Position numbers and translations under genes: made by a program
In this document: positions 44,406 through 55,702 of the stretch, in pieces
Position numbering within the stretch: the stretch's first letter is position 1
How the letters are laid out: each line of letters opens with the position of its first letter
The notes under the pieces: generated by a model
Database searches by the model: none
Seen by the model: the letters and a program-made list of their open reading frames with translations, nothing else
What the model was told of the DNA's origin: nothing
NCBI RefSeq assembly: GCF_000158095.2
Contig: NZ_CM011002.1
Coordinates: 248,001 to 312,000 of the forward strand
DNA: 64,000 bases
Direction: 5' to 3'
Source: Roseibium alexandrii DFL-11
GTDB taxonomy: Bacteria; Pseudomonadota; Alphaproteobacteria; Rhizobiales; Stappiaceae

Positions 44406-45116
44406 TCACGGGCGGACAAGCACCTGGTCGGAGAGATCCGCGCAGCTTTCGAGAATCAGATCAGCGAGCGGGCTGAGGTCGGCTGCGGTTCCTGTCCCTG
44501 ACAGGACACCGATCTTCAAGCCAGCCCCGGCGTTTTCCGCCATTCCCAGATCGTGCGTGTTGTCGCCGGCGACCGCGATTTGGTGAACAGGGATTTGGTT
44601 CGCGCGTGCAAATCCTTCGACCATGCCGGGACCGGGCTTGTGCCCGTGACCGCTGTCATAACCGGCGATGAATGAAAACAGGGCCGCAACACGGGTGGTG
44701 TTCAGAAAGGCGGCGATAGAGCCTTCGCTGTCGCTGCTTGCGACGCCCAAAATGAAACCTGCATCGTGCAGTTGACGGAGCGACGTTTCGAGCCCTGGCA
44801 GTAGTCTGGCCTTCTGCATCCCTTCCAGAAATATACGGTCCAATTCTGATGTCAGCAGTTCAAGGTCATGCGGGGCGCCTTCGTTTAAAAATGCCTGCGC
44901 GATCTCCAGCGCGTTGCCGGCAGCAAACAGGCTGCCAGCCGTAGTTTTTCGAGTTTCCGTATCCATTCCACCGGCGACCAGCAAACGCTTTGCCAATAGC
45001 TCGTCGCCATTTGCCGCGAATACTGCTGCCTGTTCTTGTGGCTTCGCCCAGGTCGCATCAAAGTCCAGCAACGTGCCGTCTTTATCGAAGAGGACCGCCT
45101 TGATTGAATGGGCCAT
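44406..45116 (-). CDS. HAD family hydrolase
   Basis: This 236-residue HAD phosphatase has motif I VLFDKDGTLLDFDATWAKP (DxDGT), motif II LGVASSDS, the cap with a helical region and motif III/IV HKPGPGMVEGF ... AVAGDNTHDLGMAENAG. The length suits phosphoglycolate phosphatase/GPH-like enzymes, but the substrate is not certain. It lies 8 bases downstream of the single-PAS gene on the same strand, so the two are probably co-transcribed. Confidence 0.88.
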   Translation of the reverse strand: MAHSIKAVLFDKDGTLLDFDATWAKPQEQAAVFAANGDELLAKRLLVAGGMDTETRKTTAGSLFAAGNALEIAQAFLNEGAPHDLELLTSELDRIFLEGMQKARLLPGLETSLRQLHDAGFILGVASSDSEGSIAAFLNTTRVAALFSFIAGYDSGHGHKPGPGMVEGFARANQIPVHQIAVAGDNTHDLGMAENAGAGLKIGVLSGTGTAADLSPLADLILESCADLSDQVLVRP

Positions 45117-45124
45117 GAAGCTGG

Positions 45125-45457
45125 TTAGTCCTCAATAATGAAGGATATGCCGAACGTGCAGCGAACGCCGTCAAGTTCACCTGGCCATTTGCATACGTTG
45201 AGGGTTGCTTCACCCTTAGACGACTTATGAACGAATTCATGCATATAGCCAGGTTTCCCGGCTGCAAGAACTTTTTTGTCATGGGCTACGAGCCCATCCG
45301 CGGTGTCTGCCCAAGGGAGTTCATGATCGGTCTTGCCCACAACGCCGCCGCCAAACTCGTTGATGGTGTCGTTGCCGAAAATATAGACCCCATCTTCGTT
45401 TTTTGCCCAAAAGATGACTGGCATCGAGTTCATGATTTTCAGATCTGCTGCATTCAT
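45125..45457 (-). CDS. Single-domain PAS protein
   Basis: This 110-residue protein is essentially one PAS domain (KIMNSMPVIFWAKNEDGVYIFGNDTINEFGGGVVGKTDHELPW, AAGKPGYMHEFVHKSSKGEATLNVCKWP). No effector domain is attached and no LOV cysteine motif is evident, so ligand and output are unknown. GGAGG, 6 bases before ATG 45457, supports the short form over an in-frame ATG at 45469. The HAD phosphatase gene follows after 8 bases, which suggests linked sensing and phosphatase output. Confidence 0.8.
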   Translation of the reverse strand: MNAADLKIMNSMPVIFWAKNEDGVYIFGNDTINEFGGGVVGKTDHELPWADTADGLVAHDKKVLAAGKPGYMHEFVHKSSKGEATLNVCKWPGELDGVRCTFGISFIIED

Positions 45458-45536
45458 TTTATCCTCCATGCGGTTTTCTTTCGGCGCTACAGACAAGGCG
45501 CTGCCAGAAGGTGACACGGGATCCTTTAAACGCAAA

Positions 45537-45568
45537 GCAAAAGGCAGCCACTCGGGCCGCCTTTTGTA
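45537..45568. terminator. Terminator after monomeric icd
   Basis: On the minus strand AAAAGGCGGCCCGAGTGGCTGCCTTTTG forms a GC stem flanked by A and T runs. It lies just downstream of the monomeric isocitrate dehydrogenase stop region and before the PAS gene. Confidence 0.75.
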
Positions 45569-45591
45569 TCTTTAACTTTGGCTTATTGGCC

Positions 45592-47949
<2,358 letters not shown>

Positions 47950-48051
47950 CTAGCAAACGGCGCGGAAAAGGCAATTAAGGTGGTTTACGGAAACAGGTGG
48001 TAAAACGTGCCCCGAAGGATGCAGCCTGTTTAGGATCAATACCCAATCTGA

Positions 48052-48843
48052 TCAGTTGATTGCACCGTCACTGTCCTTGTAGCGCGCCGTGATGCGGTCG
48101 AACTCGCCGTTCTCCTGCATGGTTTGCAGTTCATTGGAAAACGCGGCGACGAAGTCTTGTGAGACGCTCTTTTTGCTGAACATGATATAATTTGGCTCTG
48201 AAGCGACGACCGCGTTCGTCGCTTTGATCACCTTTGAGAGACCGAGCGACTGGATCTCCGAGGTTACGACATAGGTTTCTCCCAAAATCGCATCGACCCG
48301 GCCGAGCTCAAGCTGTTTGAGGTTCAGTTCCAGGCTGTCCGTCATCTCAATCAGATTCGGATAGGCTTCCGAGAGAGCTGGGAACGAACCGCCATAAGCA
48401 TAGTCCCGTACCACACCCAACCGTTTATCGTTCTGGAAGAAGTCGCGGAGGGTTTCATAGGTATCGACGTTTTCTGCCCGCACGAACAGCACTTCGTCGG
48501 CTTGAATGTAGGGCGCTGAGAAATGTGCAAACGCCTCACGTTCAGGTGTTTTTGTAACAGGCGTTGCGATGTCCACCGTGCCGTTGCGCAAGGCATTGAG
48601 GTGCCGGGTCCAGGGCAGGGGCACTTTCACAAGATCACAGCCGAGCTTGCCGAGGATTGTCTCAATCACCTCGAAGTCCATGCCCCGGACTTCTCCATCT
48701 TCAACGATGTTGTAGGGCCGGTAATCACCTGCGCCAGCGATCAGCGTGCCGCCGCGGGGGCACTCTTGGGAAGCTGCCGGCATTGGCACAAGTCCAATCG
48801 CAAACCCCATCACTATAGCTGAAATGATTGCCGCACGTTGCAT
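48052..48843 (-). CDS. Periplasmic solute-binding protein (SBP_bac_3), orphan
   Basis: This 263-residue protein has a signal peptide (AAIISAIVMGFAIGLVPMPAAS) and the class 3 binding fold: AGDYRPYNIVEDGEVRGMDFEVIETILGKLGC, LPWTRHLNALRNGTVDIATPVTKTPERE and GRVDAILGETYVVTSEIQ. The ligand is probably an amino acid or similar polar solute. No transporter genes flank it, so its permease, if any, is elsewhere. Confidence 0.88.
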   Translation of the reverse strand: MQRAAIISAIVMGFAIGLVPMPAASQECPRGGTLIAGAGDYRPYNIVEDGEVRGMDFEVIETILGKLGCDLVKVPLPWTRHLNALRNGTVDIATPVTKTPEREAFAHFSAPYIQADEVLFVRAENVDTYETLRDFFQNDKRLGVVRDYAYGGSFPALSEAYPNLIEMTDSLELNLKQLELGRVDAILGETYVVTSEIQSLGLSKVIKATNAVVASEPNYIMFSKKSVSQDFVAAFSNELQTMQENGEFDRITARYKDSDGAIN

Positions 48844-49151
48844 GGCACCCTTCTTTGATAGCTAATAGAACACGCCCGCACTCTTTCAGAGGAAGAATAA
48901 GAGAGTGTTGAGTTAAAGCAAAAAACATGGGCTTTTGTTTTATTTCCTTTTTGTATGTTTCCGCTTTGGGTTGGGAGGTTTGCTAAAGCTCTCGTAATAG
49001 GTGCCTTGATTTGGCTGTGTCTGAGTTGATTGTTTGGAGTTTGTTTTTCAGAGTCCTCAAGACGACGTTCGTTACGGACCCGGTTATCTCCGGTGCAGGT
49101 TGGGAATGCAGGGGCTTTAAAAGTTTCCGCCGTTCGGCTAAATCCCGCTGC
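48844..49151. other. Intergenic region between binding protein and trmJ
   Basis: About 308 bases with no supported gene. The in-frame sequence upstream of trmJ has no ribosome binding site or domain. Nothing structured was recognised. Confidence 0.3.
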
Positions 49152-49964
49152 ATGAGCAAAAACGCAAAAATCAGAGACGAAGCGCGGGCAATTACTGCGC
49201 GGCCGCCTGCGGTGATCCTATGTGAGCCACAGCTGGGCGAAAACATCGGAACAGCCGCCCGGGCGATGGCCAATTTCGGCTTGGTTGACCTTCGGATCGT
49301 CAATCCGCGCGATGGCTGGCCCAGTGAGAAGGCGCGCGCTGCTGCCAGCCGGGCGGACCATGTGATCGACAAGGTTCAGGTCTTCGAGACCACGGAAGCT
49401 GCAATTGCTGATCTGAATTTCGTTTACGCAACAACAGCCCGTTCGCGCGAGGTGCCAAAACCTGTGCGCGGCCCGGATGAAGCAGCAGTTAAGGCTGTGG
49501 ACCTTGGTGAGCGCCAGCATGGTGTCGGCTACTTGTTCGGCCGTGAACGCTGGGGGCTGAACAACGAGGAAGTCGCGCTTGCCGACGAAATCGTTACCTT
49601 GCCAGTCGATCCGGATTTTGCGTCGCTGAATATTGCACAGGCTGTTCTCGTCTGCGCCTACGAGTGGCGCAAGACAGCGAGTAAAGGCGAATTGCCATTC
49701 CTGTTGTCGGAAGAAGAGCATCCGCCGGCGTCCAAGGACGACATTCTGCGGATGTTCGAACACCTGGAAAGTTCTCTCGACGAAGTGAGTTTCTTCCGTC
49801 CGCCGGAGCGCCGGCCGCACATGGTGCGGAACCTGCGTAACATCTTCCAGAAAGCAGAACTCAGCCAACAGGAAGTGCGTACCTTGCGGGGCGTGATTGC
49901 TGCGCTGGAGCGGCGGGAAACACGTCCGCGGAAAACCGGCGACGTCGACGAGACAGAGGCCTGA
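49152..49964 (+). CDS. trmJ: TrmJ-like tRNA (cytidine/uridine-32) 2'-O-methyltransferase
   Basis: This 270-residue SpoU/TrmH-family SPOUT methyltransferase forms 2'-O-methylated C/U at position 32 of tRNA, using S-adenosylmethionine. The knot motifs are clear: [26 protein letters not shown] (motif 1), [26 protein letters not shown] (motif 2) and [17 protein letters not shown] (motif 3). A C-terminal tail of about 90 residues ([22 protein letters not shown]) is typical of TrmJ. murI follows after about 10 bases. The start ATG 49152 fits the conserved length. Confidence 0.9.
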   Translation: MSKNAKIRDEARAITARPPAVILCEPQLGENIGTAARAMANFGLVDLRIVNPRDGWPSEKARAAASRADHVIDKVQVFETTEAAIADLNFVYATTARSREVPKPVRGPDEAAVKAVDLGERQHGVGYLFGRERWGLNNEEVALADEIVTLPVDPDFASLNIAQAVLVCAYEWRKTASKGELPFLLSEEEHPPASKDDILRMFEHLESSLDEVSFFRPPERRPHMVRNLRNIFQKAELSQQEVRTLRGVIAALERRETRPRKTGDVDETEA

Positions 49965-49974
49965 GGAATTGTCC

Positions 49975-50796
49975 GTGAAAGATGTCCGGCCGGTCCTCTT
50001 CTATGATTCAGGGTTGGGCGGGCTCACGGTTCTTCGCGAGGCACGGTACCTGCTTCCCTGTGAGCGCCTGCTTTATGTAGCGGACGATGCGGCCTTTCCG
50101 ATCGGCCGCTGGCCGGAAGAGGACCTTCTTGTCAGGCTGCAGGATCAATTCACGCGGCTGATCGAGGATCACGATCCAAAGGCAGTCGTGATCGCGTGTA
50201 ACACCGCGTTCACCCTTGGCGGAGTGGCATTGCGGGAAGCTTTTCCGGGCGTTCCGTTTGTCGGGACGGTGCCGGCAATCAAACCGGCAGCAGAGCGGAC
50301 GGCTTCGGGTCTGATTTCGGTGCTGGCGACACCTGGCACGGTTCGCCGCGCCTACACCCGGTCCTTGATCGAGAGTTTTGCCGCGCAGTGTCACGTCAGG
50401 CTCGTGGGATCGGACAATCTGGCAGAACTTGCCGAACAGCATCTGCGCGGTGAACCGGTGTCTGACGAGGCACTGCTGCCGGAGATTTCGGATTGTTTTC
50501 TGGAGCAAAACGGCCAGCGCACGGACATTGTCGTACTGGCCTGCACCCACTATCCGTTTTTGGCAAACCGGTTCAGAAAAATCGCCCCGTGGCCCGTTGA
50601 CTGGCTGGACCCGGCCGAGGCGATCGCGCGTCAGCTGGTACGCGTTCTGGGGCAGGACCTGGCATCAGTCCCGTCTGAAAGCCCCGACCTTGCCATTTTA
50701 ACTTCAGGGGCCCGGAAGCCTGCAATCGAGCGGCTTCTCGCCGGTTTCGGTCTGGCACTTATGCCGGGGCGTGAGTTGATGCCAAAGAGTATTTGA
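49975..50796 (+). CDS. murI: Glutamate racemase
   Basis: This 273-residue enzyme supplies D-glutamate for peptidoglycan by interconverting L- and D-glutamate. Motifs: the N-terminal [14 protein letters not shown], the first catalytic Cys in [14 protein letters not shown] and the second in [11 protein letters not shown]. The sequence starts from GTG 49975, which lies 6 bases after GAGGAA. It is downstream of trmJ with about 10 bases between, so the two are one operon. Confidence 0.95.
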   Translation: MKDVRPVLFYDSGLGGLTVLREARYLLPCERLLYVADDAAFPIGRWPEEDLLVRLQDQFTRLIEDHDPKAVVIACNTAFTLGGVALREAFPGVPFVGTVPAIKPAAERTASGLISVLATPGTVRRAYTRSLIESFAAQCHVRLVGSDNLAELAEQHLRGEPVSDEALLPEISDCFLEQNGQRTDIVVLACTHYPFLANRFRKIAPWPVDWLDPAEAIARQLVRVLGQDLASVPSESPDLAILTSGARKPAIERLLAGFGLALMPGRELMPKSI

Positions 50797-50814
50797 TTGG
50801 CAAAGGCCACGGTT

Positions 50815-52611
50815 TCAGGCAGCCAGAGTCTTCAGAGCGATCCCGTTCTCAGTGGCTTTGGCCGCGCCCTTCAGCTGACCAAGCTCTTCTGTGATCAAGC
50901 CTGTGCTCGCCGGAACACCCTTTGGCAGGGTGAGGATCGAGATCGAGCATTGCAAAAGCGGGAAGTCCCGCATGGTTCCATAGCGGTCCTGCGCGCGCAT
51001 GAAGCCCTGCTCGCGGTGTTCCGGCTGATAGAAGCTTTCAACATCGGTCCGGAATGCGCGTCTCAGAGCCCGCATTCTCGTCGCGATTTCCATCTGGTCG
51101 CCGGTTAGAAAACCGGCCATGAAATCATCGCCGCCGATATGTCCATGGAACGAATTGTTGCCGGTTACATGTTTTTGCAGGAGTTCACTGAAGAGAATGA
51201 TTGCGCGGTCGCCCTGACGGTATCCGTACGTATCGTTGAACGGCTTGAAGTTGTCGAAATCGATGTAACAAATATGCCGGTCCGATGCCGTCGTGCATGC
51301 TGATTTCGATATGAACCGGCTCACCGCGCCATTTCCAGGAAGGCCGGTGAGAGGATTTTGATCCTGCGCCTCCTGCAGACGCTTCTCGTGGATGATCTTC
51401 AAAAGGGAGGTTGCTGACAGGAACCCGGTGTAACGGAAATTCTGCGTGATGATGATGCCATCGGAATTGATCGAGGAGGCAAACGTCACCAGCAGCATGT
51501 CCGCATTGGAGTCGATATCGGCGATCGGGCAGGCCCGCACGAATGACCGCAATGGAAAGTCGAGCGCCGCCTTGGCGTCTTCGTCATCCGGCCCTCCGGC
51601 GTAAAGATAGGCTTTCAAATCGCGTTCATGGATAATGCCGCGGGGTTCCTGGTTGGCATCCAGAACCGGAATGATGCTGGCATCCTGATTGTGAACAAAA
51701 AGATCCAGAAGATCGTTCATGGACGAATCGAATTGAACAGTTGGCAATTGCAACAGTTCGTTGCGGATCCGACACTGCTCTTCCTTGCGTTTTCCATTCG
51801 GCGTCTCAGCCCGGATGTGGTCGTAGAAAAGCTTGGCTGAACCGGGTGCCGCCGAAGGCTTGGCGATGAAATAACCCTGAACCAGATCACAACCGGCATC
51901 CCGGCAGGCGCGGAACTCGCGTTCAGTTTCAATGCATTCGGCGATGACGCGGGCGCCCAAAACGTGGGCGAGATTTGCGACCGTTGTGACGAAGAGCTTC
52001 TTGCGTGGATCGCTGTCTATGCCGCTCAGGAAAAACCGGTCGATCCGGACATATTCTGGGGACATGTCGTGAAGAAGACGCAGTTCTGATGACCCGCGGC
52101 CAAAATCATCCAGGGCAATCATGAAGCCTGATTGGCGCAGGTCGCTCAGGGCATGGTGGGAGACGTCACTCAGGGTTTCCTGATGGCGGCCGGAACACTC
52201 CAGGCAAACCTGGCTTTTCTGCAATCCGTATTCGACCAGGATTGCGTCCATGTTCATGCGCGGGTCTTCGTTTTCACCAAGACCGCGCCCATCCAATTTG
52301 AAAAAGAGTTTGGTGCCCTTGGCGGTGCGCAGCGCCATGAATTTTGTGGCCGCCTTGCGCAAAAGGGCGGTTTCCAAGTGCGGCAGAAAACCTTGGGCGT
52401 GGGCCTGATTGAGAAGATCATCCGTAGAACTTGCACCAGTCCGGATGCAATTGCGGATCTGCGCCTCATAGCCATAAACAACACCGGTGCCGACATCGAC
52501 GATCGGTTGAAGAGCATAATCCAGGCTATTTAATATGTGTTTGATTGGCGGCTGGCCGGGAACCGGCTCAGGGCCATCTTCCTCTGGATCTGAATTGGAC
52601 GGCGAGAACAT
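50815..52611 (-). CDS. EAL - CBS - GGDEF three-domain protein
   Basis: This 598-residue cytoplasmic protein has an unusual order: EAL (about 25-260), CBS pair (about 280-400), GGDEF (about 415-590). The EAL domain is degenerate: the signature reads YEAQIRN rather than EALLR, and the later motif is AECIET rather than AEGVET, although DDFGRGS is kept. The GGDEF site reads GHIGGDDFMAGF (GGDDF) after YIDFDNFKPFNDTYGYRQGD. CBS domains usually bind adenine nucleotides, so energy status may tune c-di-GMP turnover. It is convergent with murI. Confidence 0.92.
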   Translation of the reverse strand: MFSPSNSDPEEDGPEPVPGQPPIKHILNSLDYALQPIVDVGTGVVYGYEAQIRNCIRTGASSTDDLLNQAHAQGFLPHLETALLRKAATKFMALRTAKGTKLFFKLDGRGLGENEDPRMNMDAILVEYGLQKSQVCLECSGRHQETLSDVSHHALSDLRQSGFMIALDDFGRGSSELRLLHDMSPEYVRIDRFFLSGIDSDPRKKLFVTTVANLAHVLGARVIAECIETEREFRACRDAGCDLVQGYFIAKPSAAPGSAKLFYDHIRAETPNGKRKEEQCRIRNELLQLPTVQFDSSMNDLLDLFVHNQDASIIPVLDANQEPRGIIHERDLKAYLYAGGPDDEDAKAALDFPLRSFVRACPIADIDSNADMLLVTFASSINSDGIIITQNFRYTGFLSATSLLKIIHEKRLQEAQDQNPLTGLPGNGAVSRFISKSACTTASDRHICYIDFDNFKPFNDTYGYRQGDRAIILFSELLQKHVTGNNSFHGHIGGDDFMAGFLTGDQMEIATRMRALRRAFRTDVESFYQPEHREQGFMRAQDRYGTMRDFPLLQCSISILTLPKGVPASTGLITEELGQLKGAAKATENGIALKTLAA

Positions 52612-53088
52612 GTCTACCTACTAATGTCTTCACAATACGAAAAATCGTTGAGACCGCTAAATGGGCCGAGTTGCAGATTTTACTGGCAATTATTCTTATG
52701 GTTGTGATTGGCGGGCATAGTGAAAAACTGCAATTAAAATTCTCTAAATGTATGCATTAATTTTGACATGAAAATTACGTAAGGGCATCACTGATTGGTG
52801 AGGAGGCCGATTGAGGCCCGTTTTTGCCGATAGTGTCCGGCGGCAAATCCAGCAAACTGAAAGAAATCCGCCGCGAACGCGCAGGTGGCATTGACTTTTG
52901 ATAGCCGAACCGGTAACTCCGCGCGATCTGGCTGGATCTGATCTGGCCGGTGTACGCACCCGTGGGTTTTCAGCCGGCGCCGTCTGTTGAAACCCTGTCG
53001 ATCTGACCGCTCGCTGATGTGGTTGGTCAGAAGAAGGAGGGCGCGTTTCCTTGTTAGAAAAACAACGCGAAGTTAAAAGGAAACCGCG
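52612..53088. other. Intergenic region containing rpsD leader
   Basis: About 477 bases between the divergent EAL-CBS-GGDEF and rpsD genes. Two TTGACA-like sites occur (52776 region and 52892 region) without convincing -10 partners. The last 45 bases hold a hairpin covering the rpsD ribosome binding site (separate entry). Confidence 0.4.
53042..53088 (+). promoter_or_regulatory. Hairpin sequestering the rpsD ribosome binding site
   Basis: CGCGTTTCCTT (53042-53052) pairs with AAGGAAACCGCG (53077-53088) with a single C bulge, giving about 11 pairs. The 3' arm contains the AAGGAAA ribosome binding site just before the ATG. A further small hairpin TTGTT/AACAA (53051-53055/53061-53065) competes within the loop. 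Confidence 0.65.
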
Positions 53089-53706
53089 ATGTCAAAGCGC
53101 CATAGCGTTAAATACAAAATCGACCGCCGGATGGGCGAGAACATCTGGGGCCGTCCGAAGAGCCCGGTCAACCGTCGTGAGTACGGCCCGGGTCAGCATG
53201 GTCAGCGCCGCAAAGGCAAACTGTCCGACTTCGGCGTTCAGCTGCGCGCGAAACAGAAGCTGAAAGGCTACTACGGCAACATCTCCGAGAAACAGTTCCG
53301 CAAGGTCTATGCAGAAGCGTCTCGTCTGAAAGGCGACACCTCTGAGAACCTGATCGGTCTGCTGGAGCGCCGTCTCGACGCCGTAATCTACCGTGCGAAG
53401 TTCGTACCGACCGTTTTCGCTGCCCGTCAGTTCATCAACCACGGTCACGTCAAGGTCAACGGCAAGCGCGTCAACATCCCGAGCTACCAACTGCGTCCGG
53501 GCGACGTTGTTGAAGTTCGCGAACGGTCCAAGCAACTCGCCATCGTTCTGGAAGCTGTCCAGTCCGCTGAGCGTGATGTTCCGGACTATGTTGATGCAGA
53601 CCATGCAAAAATGACTGCAACTTACTCCCGCGTTCCGGCTTTCTCAGATGTACCGTACCCGGTGCAGATGGAACCGAACCTGGTGGTCGAGTTCTATTCG
53701 CGCTAA
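53089..53706 (+). CDS. rpsD: 30S ribosomal protein S4
   Basis: This 205-residue primary assembly protein of the 30S subunit has the N-terminal HRVKY-like basic region ([20 protein letters not shown]), the S4 RNA-binding domain with [35 protein letters not shown] and the C-terminal NLVVEFYSR. The gene stands alone, as is common in alphaproteobacteria. A hairpin covers its ribosome binding site, which suggests autogenous translation control by S4, as known for other S4 operons. A terminator follows. Confidence 0.98.
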   Translation: MSKRHSVKYKIDRRMGENIWGRPKSPVNRREYGPGQHGQRRKGKLSDFGVQLRAKQKLKGYYGNISEKQFRKVYAEASRLKGDTSENLIGLLERRLDAVIYRAKFVPTVFAARQFINHGHVKVNGKRVNIPSYQLRPGDVVEVRERSKQLAIVLEAVQSAERDVPDYVDADHAKMTATYSRVPAFSDVPYPVQMEPNLVVEFYSR

Positions 53707-53730
53707 ATCTAGCGCCGAATACAAAACACC

Positions 53731-53759
53731 TAAGGGCTGCTTTCGGGCAGCCCTTTTTC
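53731..53759 (+). terminator. Terminator after rpsD
   Basis: AAGGGCTGC-TTTCGG-GCAGCCCTT followed by TTTCTTT, a strong rho-independent terminator. Confidence 0.9.
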
Positions 53760-53969
53760 TTTGCGGCGGGTGATCTTTTTCCCAAGGCACTGCGGTTAGA
53801 TAGATTTGTACCGATCGGTAGGTCCGCGTTTTACGAAAACGTATTCGTTCGATTACGGACCTTGACGGCTCTCCTTGAAAAAGAAAATCTGATGCCCGAA
53901 TTGAGCGACCTGTAACCCGATGGCAGCAGGCCGCGATTTTTCATTCGGTTTCACCGGACGAGGCATTGA

Positions 53970-54716
53970 ATGGTATTTCGCTTCTTTCTTTTCATCGCAA
54001 TTGTCTTGTGGTCAGGGCAATTGTCAGCGCGAACCATTGTCAATGTTGGTTTGACATCGATTCAACCCCCACTGGTCTTCAGCGGGAGCGAGGAACGCGG
54101 TCTGATCTACGATGTTTTGGCGGCTCTCAACGAGCATCAGGACGCCTATGCTTTCACGCCGAGCCTGGTTCCAGCCAAACGGTTGCTTGCCAACCATCAA
54201 ACAGATGATTTTCATCTTATCGCCTACAATGACGTGCTTTGGGGGTGGGGGCAGCGTGGCGGCAAGCCAAGTGTGAATCTCACCAATGGCAAAGACCTGT
54301 TTTTTCAGCTGAAAGGCACGGCCCAAAAGAAGGGAGCCACTGCGCAGATCGGTGCGGTTATGGGGTTTCACTATGCATTCTCAGACTTTAATGCTGAAAA
54401 GCTTGGATCGATGCCGAATGTGAGCCTCGTCAGTGATGAAAGCGGCGTGCTGAAGCTTGTCGAGTTCGGACGTGTTGACAAGGGAGTGGCCAGTGAGGCG
54501 TTCCTTAACTGGATTTCGGTATCCGAGCCTGAAATCTACGCCAAACTGGAGATATTCGCTGACCACCCGGACCACACCTACAATCGGCAATTCGTCGTTT
54601 TTCCCTACGCGCCAATCACCGTTGAGCAACTGAACATCTATTTGCGCGGGTTGAAGGCATCCGGTGTTCTCGGCGAAATATATGCCAAGTACGGAATTGA
54701 GATTCCGGACTTCTGA
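53970..54716 (+). CDS. Periplasmic solute-binding-like protein, orphan
   Basis: This 248-residue protein has a signal peptide (VFRFFLFIAIVLWSGQLSA) and a SBP_bac_3-like fold: IVNVGLTSIQPPLVFSGSEERGLIYDVLAALNEHQDAYAFTPSLVPAKRLLANHQTDDFHLIAY and RVDKGVASEAFLNWIS. The first motif differs from the usual polar amino acid binding loop, and no transporter gene is near, so it may be a sensor or accessory protein. A strong hairpin ends transcription. Confidence 0.8.
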   Translation: MVFRFFLFIAIVLWSGQLSARTIVNVGLTSIQPPLVFSGSEERGLIYDVLAALNEHQDAYAFTPSLVPAKRLLANHQTDDFHLIAYNDVLWGWGQRGGKPSVNLTNGKDLFFQLKGTAQKKGATAQIGAVMGFHYAFSDFNAEKLGSMPNVSLVSDESGVLKLVEFGRVDKGVASEAFLNWISVSEPEIYAKLEIFADHPDHTYNRQFVVFPYAPITVEQLNIYLRGLKASGVLGEIYAKYGIEIPDF

Positions 54717-54743
54717 CCTTCTTTTTGCTCTGGGTCATAAATA

Positions 54744-54776
54744 GAAACATCCCCGCCACGGTGGCGGGGATGTTTC
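54744..54776. terminator. Long perfect hairpin between convergent genes
   Basis: GAAACATCCCCGCCAC pairs perfectly with GTGGCGGGGATGTTTC around a single central base, a 16-bp stem. It is a bidirectional terminator between the binding-protein gene and zinT. Confidence 0.85.
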
Positions 54777-54801
54777 TTCAAGAGCGCCGTGGAGAGGCGG
54801 G

Positions 54802-55491
54802 TTAGTGGGCCACCATTTCTTCCACGATCTGCTGACCGGTCAGCTCAGCCGGGTAGTAGGTTGGCCAGTTGGTCACTTCCTTCAAAAGGGCTGCCCGATC
54901 GTCTCCCCAGTAAAGATGGTAGTGATCTGCTGCCGCCGGTGAGATTTTATGGTCGCTAAACTGTATGTACTCCGGCGCACTTTCATCGCCTGACACCTTT
55001 TGAAAGATGTAGCGAACACCGCGATTGCCCTTTTTGTAGGTCAGGATTTCGTAGCCGTCATAGGTATAGGCGCCGCTTGCGGTTCCGCTGTCTTTGACAA
55101 AGCGGACGGTATCTCCGTCAATTTCGATGGCATCGACGTCGGTCTTGTAGCCGATCAGGTAATAGTCCTTGTACTCACCGGCAGTTTTTGTGCCGTGTTC
55201 GGCCTTGTGTTCCATGACCGGGTCCAGTGTCCCTTCAGTCAGATACGGATAGACCGATTGCCAATTTCCCGCCCAATCGGAGAGGGACCGGTTCTCAATC
55301 TGATCATCCTCAAAGTAGCCTTTGTAGATTTCGGACTTCTTGGAATGGGACCCGTGAGAGTGACTGTGATTGTGGTCTTTGGATTGGACTTTTTCGGCCG
55401 CTGCGACGGGCGCGGCAGCGAACAGTGCCGCGGCCAATCCCAACTTGAGAGCGGTTGCTTGGAGAAGACCTGCAGACGAATGAAACTTCAC
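54802..55491 (-). CDS. zinT: Zinc-binding protein ZinT (YodA) family
   Basis: This 229-residue periplasmic protein has a signal peptide and a long His-rich stretch (SKDHNHSHSHGSHS), followed by the ZinT fold with ADHYHLYWGDDRAALL and SDWAGNWQSVYPYLTEGTLDPVMEHKAEHG. It recruits zinc in the periplasm, usually under zinc limitation. GTG 55491 follows AGAGG and is better than the ATG at 55515, which abuts a Zur-type palindrome. The palindrome (55515-55534) explains zinc-dependent control. Confidence 0.9.
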   Translation of the reverse strand: MKFHSSAGLLQATALKLGLAAALFAAAPVAAAEKVQSKDHNHSHSHGSHSKKSEIYKGYFEDDQIENRSLSDWAGNWQSVYPYLTEGTLDPVMEHKAEHGTKTAGEYKDYYLIGYKTDVDAIEIDGDTVRFVKDSGTASGAYTYDGYEILTYKKGNRGVRYIFQKVSGDESAPEYIQFSDHKISPAAADHYHLYWGDDRAALLKEVTNWPTYYPAELTGQQIVEEMVAH

Positions 55492-55514
55492 GATAAACCT
55501 CTTTTTACAAGACA

Positions 55515-55534
55515 TGTTATGTTATTACATAACA
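55515..55534. promoter_or_regulatory. Zur-type operator upstream of zinT
   Basis: TGTTATGTTATTACATAACA is an inverted repeat with 8-bp arms (TGTTATGT / ACATAACA) and a 4-base centre. It has the form of alphaproteobacterial Zur boxes and lies directly upstream of zinT. Confidence 0.7.
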
Positions 55535-55702
55535 AATAGATAAATAGTGATTTGTGACAGGTCTGGCAACCGAGAAATTGGTTCAGGACTGGGGTGGTCG
55601 ATGATGGAGGGGAATAATCCGCCCAGGGTTCTTGGCCTTGAGATCGCAATCCGGTATGTCAGCCGTCAATTGTTTCCGGACCCAGTCTCAGGGCATCAGA
55701 TC

